Origin: Priapulus caudatus | Taxonomy: Eukaryota > Priapulida > Priapulimorpha > Priapulimorphida > Priapulidae | Direction: 5' to 3' | DNA length: 64,000 nt | Assembly: GCF_000485595.1 (NCBI RefSeq) | Contig: NW_014577364.1 | Location: 139,574-203,573 of the forward strand | Shown here: piece by piece, positions 23,468 to 36,999 of the stretch | Layout: every line of letters begins with the position of its first letter | Numbering within the stretch: the stretch's first letter is position 1 | Notes under the pieces: model-generated | Database searches by the model: none | Told to the model about the DNA's origin: nothing | The model's input: only the letters and a program-made list of their open reading frames with translations | Made by a program: the position numbers and the translations under genes

Positions 23468-25219
23468 GTGAGGTTAAATTATTAATAGGCCATGATTAAT
23501 CCCATTACACCTAACAGAAGATGTTTACCTTTAGGGCTGGAGCTCTGTGTGCACGCCTGTAAAGCCGACACAACTAACTAATTAACATGCTGAGCCTAGC
23601 TAACTCTATTTCGGAAGTGACGTACGTGCGCGACTCTGTCATAACCTTGCAACCGTTCAAGGTCACTACAATTCAGGCGAGTACTAACCTGCACGTATCT
23701 GGACATCCTCCTTGCTAGAAAACGTCTGAATCGCCCTGGCTACAATCCAATTAACATCAAAACTTGCACAGGGACCAAAAGGCGACGTGTTTAATGTTCC
23801 CGGAGATTTCCTCTCGAGCATTCATGAACACATTAAAATAACTGAATTGGGCGGTAAGAGGAGAGAGGGGCGGTTTACTGTTTTTACCTGAAAAACAAAC
23901 ATGTCACCATGGTGGGCAGCCGTGATAGTTTTCCTCCGGGAATTAGGTCCCATGAGGAACGAGTAGCGAAAATAACGTCAACGTCAGCTGCCTGCTTATA
24001 TATTTTCATCGGTAATTAAATAGCTATTGTGTTGCCTATCGAGTGTTCATTGAAGTTTAATAACGTCCGTGTTTAGATTGATTTCACTTTGATATATATT
24101 GACGGTTTATGAATCCCGGTTACGCTGCTATACTGTGTTTGAGCCGAGCTACAATGTACCCGCGCCGCTGCAGTGTGTAGAAGTAAAGCAGCGCTTCATG
24201 TCGCTATGAGTTTTGTAGTGAACAAGCCGCTACAGGAGATATACAATTATCACTTGCCCCATTGATACAGCGATAACCTCCATAGCTATCGCACAGTAAT
24301 ACCAGGAGTAAGATAATATAGGATATATTATATTATATTATATTTTATAAATATTTATATTATATTATATTAGGATTAGATAATATATATATCCTATATT
24401 ATCTTACTCCTGGTAATACTTATAGTTATTATTGGTTGTTCACTGTTAATAGTCTACATACGATTGCCTGACTGTGACCGAGAGTCACACGAAACATAAC
24501 ACCTGGAACTAACTTAGGATGATCCCGCTAAGAAAGCAGTGCGCCACTTGCGCCTTATAAGTATACAGTCGCGGGTGTACGATTTTATAGTTTATATGCC
24601 GATACGCTCAAGCTAGTACTACACTACATATACCGCTGCAACAAGCAGCGATGCCTTGCAGCATCGATACAATATATCGACCCAATATATAGCCATCGCA
24701 GTAGCTAGTGCCACAAGCAGATATACTCGCTAACATAACAGTTCTACATTATTTAGTATTATTACAATACCTCATTATAGTTGCTGAACAATTACAGCGC
24801 CAGCAATACTTAGAAATCCATACGGCCGCCTGTAATGCGATATCAATACTGGGTAAGAAAAGCCAAATACCGAACGCTGCTAATAGACGTCGAACAGATT
24901 CGATCGTGTTGATATTGTAGAATACAGCATAGACATACAGTACTCGAATGAACGAACGTATAATGTTTCTGGTAACCGGCGGCATTAAGCATGGCGGGAA
25001 CCGATCGAATATCAAAGTAAACCGAGGCTAAGTCATTAAGCGAGTAAGCCAATTCGCTGGTAAACGAATCTACGAGATATGTGTCCGCGCACGACCGCCA
25101 GTTTACTATCGTCTGTTAATCGAGCCGCAGGTGGCATTTAGTTAATCAGCGTTCCTCGATGCAATCTAGTTAGTCGTCCGTTCGCGCTATAGGCCGAAGT
25201 TGCGGTTTTCCAGGCTTAA

Positions 25220-26173
25220 AAGGCATAATAGGCCCATTGCATTATACAAAGTTGACGAATGCCTACAGTAAACATGGCCACCTTCTGTAGTTTTATAAGT
25301 ACATTACCTTATAGTCAAACGCGTATTAGTTTGTCAATATCACAGCTAATTACTAAGAAATGTCTAAATGAAATCCGCGTAAATCTTGGTAATCTGGCGC
25401 CAACAGCTAAATTGCGTTGCCTAAGCCAAAGATAGTCTCGAATTCGCGTAGGCAACGTTCATCATGTTGCTACGGGTGTTTTAGCAGAAAGAATTGTTTT
25501 AGGTCCCGCCGGATGCCCTTATATAACGACTAATGAGCTAGCTAGCAATGTATCTCTGCCGGTGTTATTCTCGTATTGCGGGCACAAAGTAAATAACGTT
25601 GGGTTGTATGAACGCGGTACCCACATAGTCTTCAATTTCAGACACAGAAGTGTATTTTCGTTTGACCATATACGTAAATACGCGTAGTGCCGTCTGCTTT
25701 TTCCATGTTTAGTCTGTGGCCGTGTTAGTCCGCGATCCTCCTCATAGCGTTGGCCCCCAACACAGCCTACGTTCATTATCACGAAGGCATCCGTGATTCG
25801 CTACGTGCGATTCCACGTTCATTACAATCAGAGCTACTGTTACGTATACAGTTACGCGTACTGTACTATCGCTAGCATTGCGTACGGCCGAGCGAAAATG
25901 CATGCGTGCGTGCGTTTTTGCATGCGTGCGAAAATGTCGGTGGACTATAAATCTGTATCACACCCGTTTCGAAGTATGGGGTTTCGAAACTGTAAACAAG
26001 TCAGTCAACGATTTCGTGGACTGTGGATTTCAATTAGACATTTCTTAGTAACCAGCAGTGATATTGGACAAACGAATACGCGTTTGGCTATAAGTAATGT
26101 ACTTATTAACTACACAAGGTGCCAGTTACTCTAGCATTCGTTAAAATTGCATAATCGATGGCCTATTATGCCT
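25220..26173. mobile_element. TTAA-flanked 954-bp insertion (piggyBac-like, non-autonomous)
   Basis: Flanked by TTAA at 25216-25219 and 26174-26177. The ends are short inverted repeats: AGGCATAATAGGCC at the left and its inverse at the right, with one extra A at the left end. The homologous position in the other copy (14437-14440) has a single TTAA and no insert. No transposase frame is seen; an 87-codon minus frame (25519-25782) is not recognisable. TTAA duplication suggests the piggyBac superfamily, though the terminal bases are not the usual ones. Confidence 0.83.
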
Positions 26174-26197
26174 TTAACGTCCCCTATAGCTTCTCCC

Positions 26198-26511
26198 CAC
26201 AGGCACTTGGAGCGTTTCAATAATATTAATGCTAAATAAATACGAAATCTATTTAATACCAAAGTCTTAATGTTTCTATACTCTCTTTCATCTATTATTG
26301 CCGACAATTTCCTGTAAATGCCATCCAAATGCTCATTTACAACAAACTCCAGCCGCCATGGCTGCCGCTGCACACTGACACATAAATATATATTTATGTG
26401 TCAGTGTGCAGCGGCAGCCAGCGTTTGTTGGAGATGATATTTGGACGGCATTTGCAGGAAATTGTCGGCAATAATAGATGAAAGAGAGATATAGAAACAT
26501 TAAGACTTTCG
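26198..26511. mobile_element. hAT-like foldback MITE, second copy, with intact palindrome tip
   Basis: Left end CACAGGCACTTGG at 26198 with CTTCTCCC just before. The centre 26361-26419 is a perfect palindrome around ATAAATATATATTTAT, including GCTGCCGCTGCACACTGACA and its inverse. The right arm is cut by the N gap; its terminal part reappears at 33622-33684. Confidence 0.85.
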
Positions 26512-26536
26512 NNNNNNNNNNNNNNNNNNNNNNNNN
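26512..26536. other. Assembly gap (25 N)
   Basis: Run of N separating the MITE right arm from GT-rich sequence; a scaffold or contig join. Confidence 0.99.
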
Positions 26537-27065
26537 TCGCTGTCCGTGCCCGTGTTTCGTGTGTGTGGTGTGTATCTTCATGTCGTGTGTGTGCGGGTGT
26601 GCGTGCGCGGGTCGACGGATACAACCGGAGCCGTCCCGACGGCGCGCCACCTCCGCGGCCCGACCCTGTGTGCGTGTGTGCGTGTGTCGCGTTGGGTGCG
26701 TGCGTCCGCTCGTCCCGCCTGCTCGTGCCGGACTGTGCGTGCGTTGGCGTATGCGTCGCGTGCAGTGCGCGCGGCTCGCAGCGCGCGCCGTGTGTGTGTG
26801 CTGTGTGTTTGTGTCGTGTGTTGTGTGTGGTACTGCGTCTGTGTGAGTTGGTGTGCGCTGTGCGCGCGGCCCACGGGGGAGCCAGCGCCCGGCTGTGGTG
26901 TATGGTGTGTTGTCGTCGTGCGCGCGTGGCTGTGCGTGTGCGACTGTGCGTTTGCGTGCTGCGTACGTGCTGTTCGTGTGGTTGGTGCGTTGTGCGGTTG
27001 AGTGTGTGTGTGGTGCCGCGCGCGCGTAGTGGTGTGTGTGCGTTGATTGTTGGTGTATGTGAATG
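26537..27065. repeat. GT/CGTGCG-rich tract
   Basis: Low-complexity GTGTGCG sequence giving long Val/Cys/Ala frames on one strand and His/Thr frames on the other. Matches 37000-37395. Confidence 0.9.
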
Positions 27066-27849
27066 TGTGATATAGGTAGGTGAGTGGACGGTGGGGTAAG
27101 TGGGGAAGGGGCGCGTGTCTAGTCGTGATGAGAACGTTTCGTGGCAGCTATTAAATACGACGGTGTTTTGCTGTTTGTTGGATGTGCCAGATGACACGGT
27201 TGGCCGATGTACTCACAAAGTTCTTTTTATATATAATTATTGCCCCGATTTCGATTCTGATGCCTCAAAGCTCCTCCTATTTGTTTCGCATATTCGCTTG
27301 CAACTACGGCCTTGCGTGTGCGTAGGAGCCAGAGGTTTACGACCGTTTATTGATCGCTTAGTATCCAGTGCACATTTCTGTATGTCCATTGCACTCGCGT
27401 TACCGGTCGTTAATTGTCACGGTTCTTTAGATCCGCGCCCGTATTTAACTCAGTGAATATCTCTTCATATAGCTTGTGCATGGACGTTAATTACTAATTT
27501 GCGGGTTTTCTAGACGTTAATCCACTGAAATCAATAACATACACCACGAAGCAAAGTGGAAAATATTCTTGTGAGGTGGGAATCCAGCTTCATGCCATCG
27601 AGTCCCACCCATCCGTGACTAAGATTGAGTAAGGTAGTGGGTCATCAATCCTCAGCCGCCTAATGGCCCATGAGTTTGGGCAGACTGCGTAACCGCCGTA
27701 AGATTCCGCTTCAGAATCAAGTACTGGAATGCAAATCGTGGGTTTTATACGGTTCCGCCGAATCTCAGATGCGCGTTCCTCAATGCACAATATGTAGCCC
27801 TGTACACGGCCATGAGGTCGCTTGCGTAGTTGCGGTGCCAGCGCGCGGT

Positions 27850-28240
27850 CACGCGTGTTCCTGTCCCTCCTTCCACCCCACCACGACCATTCCTTTTTGC
27901 CCACCGACAGCTACACCTGTCCGTCGGTCTTCCTGGTCTTACCACCCGTCTTCGCTCACGCTCTGCTTCAGTCCCCCTGTTCCCCTCATAACCTTCCGCG
28001 CAACCCTACTCTCCCGCGGCTCCGCCTCCCCCACTCCTCTACGGCCCATCCCTATGCCGTGCCCAGCCCCCTTCCCTCTTCTACGTCATTTCCAGCCCCT
28101 TCCCTCATACAGCGCCTCTCCCCCTGCCCACTTTCCCCCGTCCAGCCCCGCCCTTGACTGCCTCCATGCCCTTCCGTCCCCTCGCGCACTCCCCTGTCAC
28201 GCCCCCTACCTTTATACGGTTAGCCGCTGTCCCCTGTGAC
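27850..28240. other. C-rich insertion lacking in the other copy
   Basis: CCC/CTTCC-rich sequence located between anchors that lie close together at about 38090-38105 in the partner block. No exon or repeat unit recognised. Confidence 0.6.
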
Positions 28241-29639
28241 ACATTTCCCAGTACGACACAGGGCGTCCAGCATTCTCCATTGCGATAAATGTGTGTCAAT
28301 TGCTGCTGCAGAACAAGCGCACTCTTCTTCTCGGTGCGAATGCCTGCCGCGGCGGTTTCTTCATTCCTCTCTTCCTGCCGCACTAGCCACCCCGGTGCGC
28401 GAGGATGGAGAGCGTGTGTACACAGTTGTTTGTTGCATACGCACGCTCCATGTACGTTATCGGTTCATATCCGATACCTTCCTGCATATCGTCCTGAGCG
28501 ACTATACTCTACAGCGTCACACCCGCCTAGGTACCATACTCATCATCAAACGATCTTTTAGTAACGCCATTTCCACGACAAGTGTTTCACGCCGATGCAA
28601 AGATACCTCCCCAAGAGCGACTAGTTCTGGGCCTCCCTTGAACGCAGCTGGACTCGCGTCTAAGGGTCCACATGTCATTATTAAGCGGCTCGAGCGAGGC
28701 GTCGGAAACACAATTCTTCGCACCCGTTCAACTCAGATGCTCTTTCATTCCTTTCCTACCTCGATGCTCTTAGCTATCTCCGGTGTGCTTTCAGCTTGCT
28801 TCGACTGGGTATTTGACGTTAGAACTGGCTCGCACTTTCCAGCCTCCACAGCTGTGTGAGATTGCGGCTATGATCCGCGTCGCTGCCAGCTGGCGTTCGT
28901 TTATCATTGCTGTACTGCGACTGCTGCTCAATACTGTTTCTCGAATCCCTCCCGCACTTACCGGTTGACATCAGACAGATCACCAGTCGCGACGACCAAT
29001 CGCTGCGCTCCCAACTCTAGTATCTATGCTCACGTGGAAGAAATGATAATCTGCTCAATTCTCAGCACGAAAAGTTCTAAATTAAAATCTCGAAGTGCAC
29101 GTTATCGGCAACCAATTGGATACTTGCGAAGAAGGTTCGCCTGGCTGCCGGACTCATGGAATTCAGTGTCGTCTGGGGTGGATGACTGTTATTCAGCCCC
29201 CGCTTCATCGGCTGTAGAGTTTGCAGTGATACGCTCCTGTTTCGCATTTATCGCCTATCAACTGCGCGAGCGGATTCCGCCAGGGCGCGCGCATTACCCA
29301 AGCAGCACCAGAGATCCGGTTTCACGCACGTTGCGCATGCATCTCACACCGGACATTTCGACAATTTGATCTGTGCCTAACGTAATAACATTCCACCAGA
29401 ACTTGAGCCTGCTGCTGACTGCAGCTCAGAGACTCGCTAATGGAACCGGCTCATTACGCCAACCTACTATCTTTCATTCCGCCGCTCATAAAATGCTTTG
29501 CAAGCTCGATTGAATCCTCAGCCAATGCAAGACTTCAGTGGTCTTTTAATACGGCGATTCTAAAAATAGATCTTTTCAAGCACGATTAAAAACACTACCT
29601 GTTTCTGATGCGCTGGAATTCAATCCGCGCTCTAAAATC

Positions 29640-30170
29640 TAGAAGGAGGAGCCGGGAGAACGCTCGCGCGCGTGGCACCGAAGCGCAGGAAGAGCGGGGA
29701 GAAGGACGGCGGCGAGTAATGGAGCTCGTGTTAGAGGAGGACGGGCGAGAAGGGAGCACGCTGGTGGAGACCAGCCGCGAGCGCCGCGGGGGAGCAAGTG
29801 CTCGGTGTGGAAACAGCGCAGGAACGCGTAGGCGAGAAAGCGAGGGAAGTAGAAGGGAGCTGGTGGCTAGAGCGGGGACCGGGCGGGAAAACGGGGGAGA
29901 AAGCTTGGGTGGCGCGAGAATGGAGCGGCAGCGAGAGAGAAGCTTGCGGTCGCAGAGAATGCAGGAAACGGGGGAGAATCGACCGCGACGAAGAGCTCGG
30001 ATGGAGATAGGGAGAAGCTCGCCGCTGAGGTAGTAAAGGGACGCGAAGCAGAAGGGAGCATTAACGGTGAGATGAGCAGGAGGGGGAGAAGCTCGGTGTC
30101 AGAGAGCGAGCGAGCGGCGAGAAGCTGCCGAGACATGTGAGTAAAGGGTGGAGAGGAGGGGGTTGAGAGC
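29640..30170. repeat. Purine-rich GGAGAAG minisatellite, corrupted copy
   Basis: Counterpart of 39045-39440 with many interspersed C and GC changes. Glu/Arg/Gly frames over it are artefacts. Confidence 0.75.
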
Positions 30171-31074
30171 GAGACAGTCGCCCGTGGTTAAACTTCGTGC
30201 CGTGTAAAATCGTATTTTAAACAGCCCCACAACGATTTAGCGCGTACGCGATCTAAAATAGGCCTTAGTTTTGGCCACGGGTAAATGCTCTCCATAGTGA
30301 GATAATGCAATATGCTGTATACCATTGATGCTTACATAGCTAACACCCATCAGTTATATTAGCGAGTCATGCAGCCCTTCCCCTGAATACTAGATCACTG
30401 CCTAATACCTGATTCCTATTAGCAGATCAATTCGCTCCATATTGCAGCGGGCACACATCTTTGATACGGACCTACCTTCTCGCGATCATTGGTAACCCTC
30501 TGTATCCCTAGGTGTCCATCAACGCGACTACTATTATATATATGCGTCTTGATGCGTGCCGCGCTGCGTGTCACTGTGTCGTTGATGCGCTGCGTGCGTG
30601 CGTGCGTGCGGTGACGCCTGGCCGCTCGGCGTGTGTGTTGTGCGTGATGGCGTGTGTCGCGCGTGCACTGGAACCCGCGGGCCCCCCCCAGACCCTCAAC
30701 CCTTCCTCGGCTGTAGGTGTGTAAGCTGTGTGTGTGTGTTTGTGACTGTGCGCTGTGTGTTGTTCTGGGCGATGCGCGCCGTTTACGGTAAGAAAGGGGG
30801 TGGAGTTAGTACTAATAATATATATCATTTTCTTAACCACAAACCTGAGAGACTTTCCAATGTAACTGTACTTTCCTTGTACAAAAGTACGAAGTTAAAA
30901 AGTGTAAAACGTACAAAAATAGTATAATAAGTAAAAACGTAACACTCTGTTTCACTTACATATGCCACAGATAGAATAGATTTTTACCGAGCTGTCAATC
31001 GTCCCATTTTTTCTAGTGTTCCTCACATTGGGCCCCGTTGCATTATCGGGATGCGAAATATAATGACCGACCTG

Positions 31075-31600
31075 CATTAAAAGCTATAAGCTTAGAGCAC
31101 TCGTGACCCGCTACGCGCAGACCTGCCACGCCAATAGGCACGCTCTAATCTCGCCTTCACTGTACATATTTTTTGAGAATTTTGAATTAATTAATTTAAA
31201 ATAATTAATTGGGATCTCACCAAAATTATCGCAAAAGTTACCCAATTTTCTTGACCTCTCTGAAAAGTTTAATTAATTAATTAATTCAATTAATTGGATC
31301 CGGGGCATCACCAGCACCAAATGCTTACATCAATTTCTAAGTTTACCCATTTCGTGACCTATCTAAAAACAGGGTTTAAATTAATATAATTGGATTAATT
31401 AATTAGATTCACTTTAGATCCGTCATCACCCATCAACTCTAATAGACATTCCTACGTTAGACCATTTCTACCTATCCTGAATAATTCATATGACAATCCG
31501 TCCATACTTTTCTTAGGTGGCCATGTACACAAACACAAGAGAAGCACAAACACAAGACAACAGCCACACCGCCGGTGCTGAAAACATAACCTCCCTGCAA
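31075..31600 (+). mobile_element. Dispersed 0.5-kb repeat, degraded copy
   Basis: Same element as 40111-40590, with AGAGCACTCG near the start, CGGATCC/GGCATCAC-type internal units and GCCGGTGCTGAAAACATAAC near the end. Lies in the insertion-rich block. Confidence 0.65.
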
Positions 31601-33621
31601 CCCTACTGTGCGGACCATAAATGAGCGATACGTATTCAAGGTTATCCAATACATTACCCGATAATCAATTATTGCATTCAATATTACGAGGACTGCCAAA
31701 CACAGCGCGCGGTGATAGAAAACACATTCGCAGGGGGAGCAGTTTTCTTAGTTATATTCAGACAAACGCGCAGGATGTGGCTAAATGATCACAGATTTCC
31801 TATGAGATGGCGATTGCGAACGACATGCCGTATTCCTCCGCTTCCACCATGATGGAAATGCGTACATAGCACGTAGCGGGTACATGGTCCTATTCTAGCT
31901 TCCATACTCGTCCCTATTAGTACGCTATTGCCAACAATACTCTCTCTAATTTCGAATGGCTTGCTCCGACCTACCTCCGTAATATCTCAGGCTGGGCCGG
32001 CAAAAATACATACCGCGTCTGCAAGATTCGTCCATCCGGTGGTGCTACGTTTTTTAACGGACCATTTTGTCAGCTACCATCATTGCTTCAACTATGTGCA
32101 TTCTAATGTACTTAATAATGCTAATAAGAGGAACTTATTGTAGCTATTCTATTGTCAAATATAGTGATATAAAGTATCTCGAATAATGACGAGGCATACT
32201 AGAGCATACTATGCTAAGGAGAAGTAGGCAACAACATGGTCCTTAATGAAACCTTCTCATTTGTTATGATAACTCACATTTCGTTTTCATCTCGAAATGA
32301 GAAGCGTTATGTCGACAGATTGGGTTAATGTCCAGACTTGTCTTCTTAGATTCTAGACCGTTGTCTCAATTCTCGAATTTTTTAGTGATTACTCTCTCTT
32401 CATTTAAGGTTACACTAGGCACGACTTTTAAGACTACTCCTCGTCTGCGGCGAATGAGACGCTTCACTGCGCATCAGTTCACCACTATGTATAGGGCTGA
32501 AAACCCCTGCGGACCGTTCCCTCGCTTAACCTACGTTCCACCCCGCGCCCAATCGTTCAAAACTGTCTGAGCCCTCTTTTCATCCGCGCGCTCTCAGTGG
32601 ACCTCTGTAACAACAACCGCAAATGCTGCATGGCTCCGGCGTAACACTTCGTAAATGTCATGCCCACGTTAGCCCTCACTGCCCGCGGATATAATTCTAG
32701 CTTTACACCTGGCTGCTCTAGAATCTACAATGTCTGTAGCCGCGCTTTCGCTGTGATTATCTAACCAGCGTCCGTGGGCTATCCCGCCAAACCCTTAATT
32801 CACGTCTAACTCTACGGCATATCGTATTAGAAATCTCCATTCCTCTTCCGATTACTATTCTATGGATATGTAGCCCGTAGAAAGAAGCCAGACGATGAGC
32901 ACGGTGTCGTACTTAGCAGCGATGTCAGCTGGGACCTAGCCACCGCACAGAATGAAATCAGTCCACTAGCGATTCCACTGCCCCGGTAGCTATTATATAG
33001 GGCGCTCTCATGAACGACAATCTTCTTAGAATCCACCCATTATTTCTTCGTTATTTCACCCAAATAGAAGTCACCTTATTCATACAGCCCGGATGTATTA
33101 TAATGCCTCAGCATTATCATTTTATCGCAATTGTCCGGCCGCGTTATGAAGAAACATTGAATCTTGTGTTCCCAAGCGAAACTGATTTCCGCGCAGATCG
33201 AAGTGTCTTCGATTGGTAAGACTGGGACATCCTTTCCAGATTCGGCCATGTATAGTCGACTAGAATCATTCGGACATCAGGCGCGGATAATTCACCTGTT
33301 TATTACAAATTCTACACATACTGCGTTATTTCCGAGATCCATTTATTAAACACGTGAATGGGTCTACTAACACTGCAAATATGCACTCTACACCTCGGCT
33401 CGTGTTACCGCGTGCATCGAGTGCGTGCGTGCGTCCTGTCGACGTGGCGCGTCGTGTGCTGACCCGCTTCCATGTGGTGCTGTGATGCGCTGCCATACGC
33501 TGCGCTGCACGCGCGCGCGCAGCGCGCCCGTTGTCCGTTCTGTACGGTCGTGCGTGCGCTAGCTTAGAACACATAACACCTGTATATCATCAAAATGAGT
33601 CTTTCAATTGCATTGACTGCT

Positions 33622-36600
33622 GTAGTAAATAGATTTCGTATTTATTTAGTATTATATTTTATTGAAACGCTCCAAGTGCCTGTGCTTCTCCCTGCCTCCG
33701 ATACACGCAGTCAGCTCGGCGTGCGCAACTTTAGAGTTTTCCTGGCGCGACTGCTTTCCTTAATGCGTTGCTAGGCAATGAGATTACGCGGCGCTGATGC
33801 AGTGGGCGGGAATATTGACACGGGCTGCTCCGCCAAGTGCCGCGTGGAAGCTGACTAGATCGGCTCAGCTCAACTGGTATATATATCAACTCAATATGGG
33901 CGAAGTATAGTGTACGCTAGCATGCGTGAAGTATGCTCGTTGCGATCTGTTTTGCGATATCTGTCTCCAAGTTCTTGGCTCTGCGCGCACATTCTCAGTC
34001 TCAACATGTTGCTGGTGTTTGGGTACGGCAGTGTCGACGACTGACATACGAATGTAAGAATTATGCGTAAAACGAACACAGTCACAGACGCGGCAGACGC
34101 CTTCACATCATAGTCGATTCGTAATGTTCTCGCTATTCAGCGGTTCATTCCTCTACAAGATCGCTTTTTCGCCGTATCGATCAGCGGAGCACTACAGTAC
34201 GAAATGGTTTTAGAAATTGTTTTGATTAGAAACGCTCGTAAACGTTAATAGGATTTGTAATGAATCACCACAGAGGATATTGTCATGGATGGTGACTGTA
34301 CTAAACGATTGCACTCGATCGGCTGGTTGGATGGGGGGAGGGAGAAGGTATATTGGAAAAGTCTGCCCGAATCAACATAATTTCTTGTGTTATTTGCATG
34401 GTTTTCTGACTTCCGCTTGTATACTACGTTGCGTTCACGTAATATCCGCTGTTTAGATAATACGTTACGAGAAGTACATTATAACATCTATGTTACTATA
34501 CTCATAGCGTTATTACACCGATGGTAGCTTTAATCTCCCTGTCAGTAATGTAATCGATGACTCTATCTCGCCCATCATTTATCACGCTTGTCCGCAACGA
34601 CCCACACTAATCGCTCAACGCGTGCTAACGGCAGTGAATGAAACACCTTACTCGCTCTGAGCACGCCACGTCACCTCTTCGCGCTTCTCGTCTGTCGTAT
34701 AGCAGTCTACTCTACTCGACATTGCCCAAGAAGCGGTTAACGAGTTTGCTCGGAAATGTGTACATGTCAGCTATGCGTGCTACCGAAGTCTCGCCTTGCC
34801 AAAAAAAGCCGAAGTAATAATCTGAAGCCAGTATGAAGCCAATATTGCGGCGAGATATGATCGCGCTTGATTTTTTCTTCGTTTCGTTGATATTTCTTAC
34901 CGTCAGTCAAGATGACGAGGCGTAAAGGCGAAAGTCGGGGCCACTAACATCGTCAAAAGGAACAAGGAAAGCCATGAGACATTTCGCTATCGTCACCAAT
35001 GTGAATGCCTGCCTGTGGATGGCACCTATAAACGACGGGTGCATTAGGGTGCATGCCGAGTAAGGTGCCTTTAGGGACGGCCATGCATAATATAACATCT
35101 CCTCTGCAGATAGTAGTTGAACCTGGCGCAATCGAATGGTAGCGAAAGCTCATAATTATAACATCAATTCAGCGTAAAACTAAATTGGAACATCTGAGCC
35201 GACGGTTGTTATTCGTCAAGGACGGTTAATGTTCACTCGCCGCTAGGCTGCACGTTCGTAGGAAATCAAACAGCTCGTGCTCCCCGAGGTTACGGCTCGG
35301 CCAACTTCGTATTCGAGCTAATAGAGTTCTTCATTCACGCCACGACCGTGGCTCGTCCCCAGAGGGCGCGCGCATCGATACTTCTAAAGCAAAAGCAGAG
35401 GCAAAAGTCGTATTTTCTAGACTGTAGAAGTTCGATAGTTTCACTCGCACTCCACAAAATCGTAATTGCTGTGCCTGCGAGATGAGTCATACGATGTAGC
35501 ATGCGGTTATGTACGCATGGACATTGTATAGATAGATCTATGGATAGATGAGATTGGCGGGGCTGCTCACTCTGTCTGAATTACTGGGAAATTTTCCACA
35601 TATATGCACGAAATAGCCGCATCGATATGGTTGGCTATTCAAATTCATTAATATAGCTATAACTAGTAATAAGCAGGTTATTTATATATTTATATATTAT
35701 ATATAACTAAATAATAGTAACTCTGTAAGTTATTTATTTATTTATTTATTAAAAGACGATTAGATGTACGTAAAAAGTGATGATATGAGATTGCAAGCTG
35801 ATTACGCATTGGGCAGTAGGCTAAAAGGGTTCCAGTTTAAACAAGTACGCGCTAGCAATACCAGGGGCAGCTCAAAGTGCCAAAAAGTGTATGATGTACA
35901 CTTACTAAAACTAATAACACGAGCTATGTATCTAAAATTTTACCAGGTAACAGTAAACACGGAAAACTCAACAAACTGATGAAACCAACTTATACAAGAT
36001 GGGGGCAAACGCACATACTAAAACTTATAAACCACACTGATTAATATGGTAAAACTGTAGATTGAATAGAGTTGCCTAATGTGATCACTGCTATAATTAT
36101 ATGAGAGAGCACTAGAAAATATGTCCATGAATCAGTCATGCATTAAAAGATCAGATCTACTGAGAATGTTGTTTATTGTGGTTATGTATGCATTGCCTAT
36201 GGTACTCGGTTGGTGCGTAGACCATGCATTGGACTGATATCGCATTCACCAGGGCCGTAACACTACGCAACAGAGATATCGTATAGCGCGCATCTACCAA
36301 GTAAAATTTCCCGTGATCGTTCTACACACACATATAAAATGTAATAAAACGATAATAGTATATATTATACTTCAAGAGTGTAGATAATAACACATGTGTT
36401 ATTTATCTACTCTGCATATATAGTACTATATACTCATATAATATATGATAGCTGTGAAAGAAGATCGCCATGTAAGGGCAGGGAAGCGTAATTGTGCCAT
36501 TGAAATAAAGACCAATATAATTGCTCGCTAAAGATTAATGTTGTCCGCTGAGCGCGCACTGTCAGTTTAGTTAAAAGAAAATTGTGAAAGCAACCAGGAT

Positions 36601-36997
36601 GGGGGACAGCATGTCAAGATCTGATAAACAGTAAATACACGCTACTAGTTAAAAACAAACAAAATGATTGTTTAAAAAAACCGTGCGTCTGGACTTACAA
36701 GATATCCAGTCGAACCCCATAATTAATGTCCCCGACAGGTGTCACTTTGTTTACTATTGCTCAGCGCCATAGATATTTCTGAATGTGCTATACTCCAGTC
36801 GCATTCCCCATGCCGATTGTGGATAGTATTATACGGTTTTGGAAAACATTTGGGCGAGGATTGTTATTTATTGTTGCTAACGTTTTGAGTTTGTGTTATT
36901 GAGAATAATGCATACGTAGACTATACTAGATCTAGCTAGTGTGTGAATATTCGTTGTGTTCTGTTGGCCGTGTATACAACGTTGGAGATCCACTGAG
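33622..36997 (+). repeat. Second copy of block 14739-18064
   Basis: Begins GTAGTAAATAGATTTCG inside the MITE right arm and runs collinear to GATCCACTGAG. Scattered indels. It includes the MITE's right end with the 8-bp duplication CTTCTCCC at 33685-33692 and the hairpin at 36361-36420. No exon. Confidence 0.95.
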
Positions 36998-36999
36998 AG

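Larger units (their letters stand above)
18138..26511 (+). repeat. Second copy of block 7424-14738
   Basis: Collinear direct copy beginning inside the LINE (ACAGGCTCTTGTATGAC) and ending in the right arm of the foldback MITE at the N gap. It includes indel-bearing versions of two NCKX exons. It differs by many single-base indels, a shorter CATT array and a 954-bp TTAA-flanked insertion. Confidence 0.95.
26537..33575 (+). repeat. Insertion-rich version of block 37000-42250
   Basis: Collinear with 37000-42250 but about 1.8 kb longer because of very many 1-4 base insertions plus larger ones. Anchors include GTAGGTGAGTGGA (27075 and 37400), CCCATGAGTTTGG (27667 and 37940) and AACACGTGAA (33350 and 42107). 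It looks like unpolished long-read sequence. Open frames here (for example 27670-28239, 28236-28859, 29608-30033) have no counterpart in the other copy. Confidence 0.82.

Noticed and set aside
26394-27197. 267-codon His/Thr-rich frame across the N gap
   Set aside because: It spans undefined bases and GT-rich low complexity; not a protein.
28236-28859. 207-codon frame in the insertion-rich block
   Set aside because: Not preserved in the partner sequence near 38100-38600; frame produced by inserted bases.
29608-30033. Arg/Glu/Gly-rich 141-codon frame
   Set aside because: Translation of the purine minisatellite; absent in equivalent form at 39045-39440.
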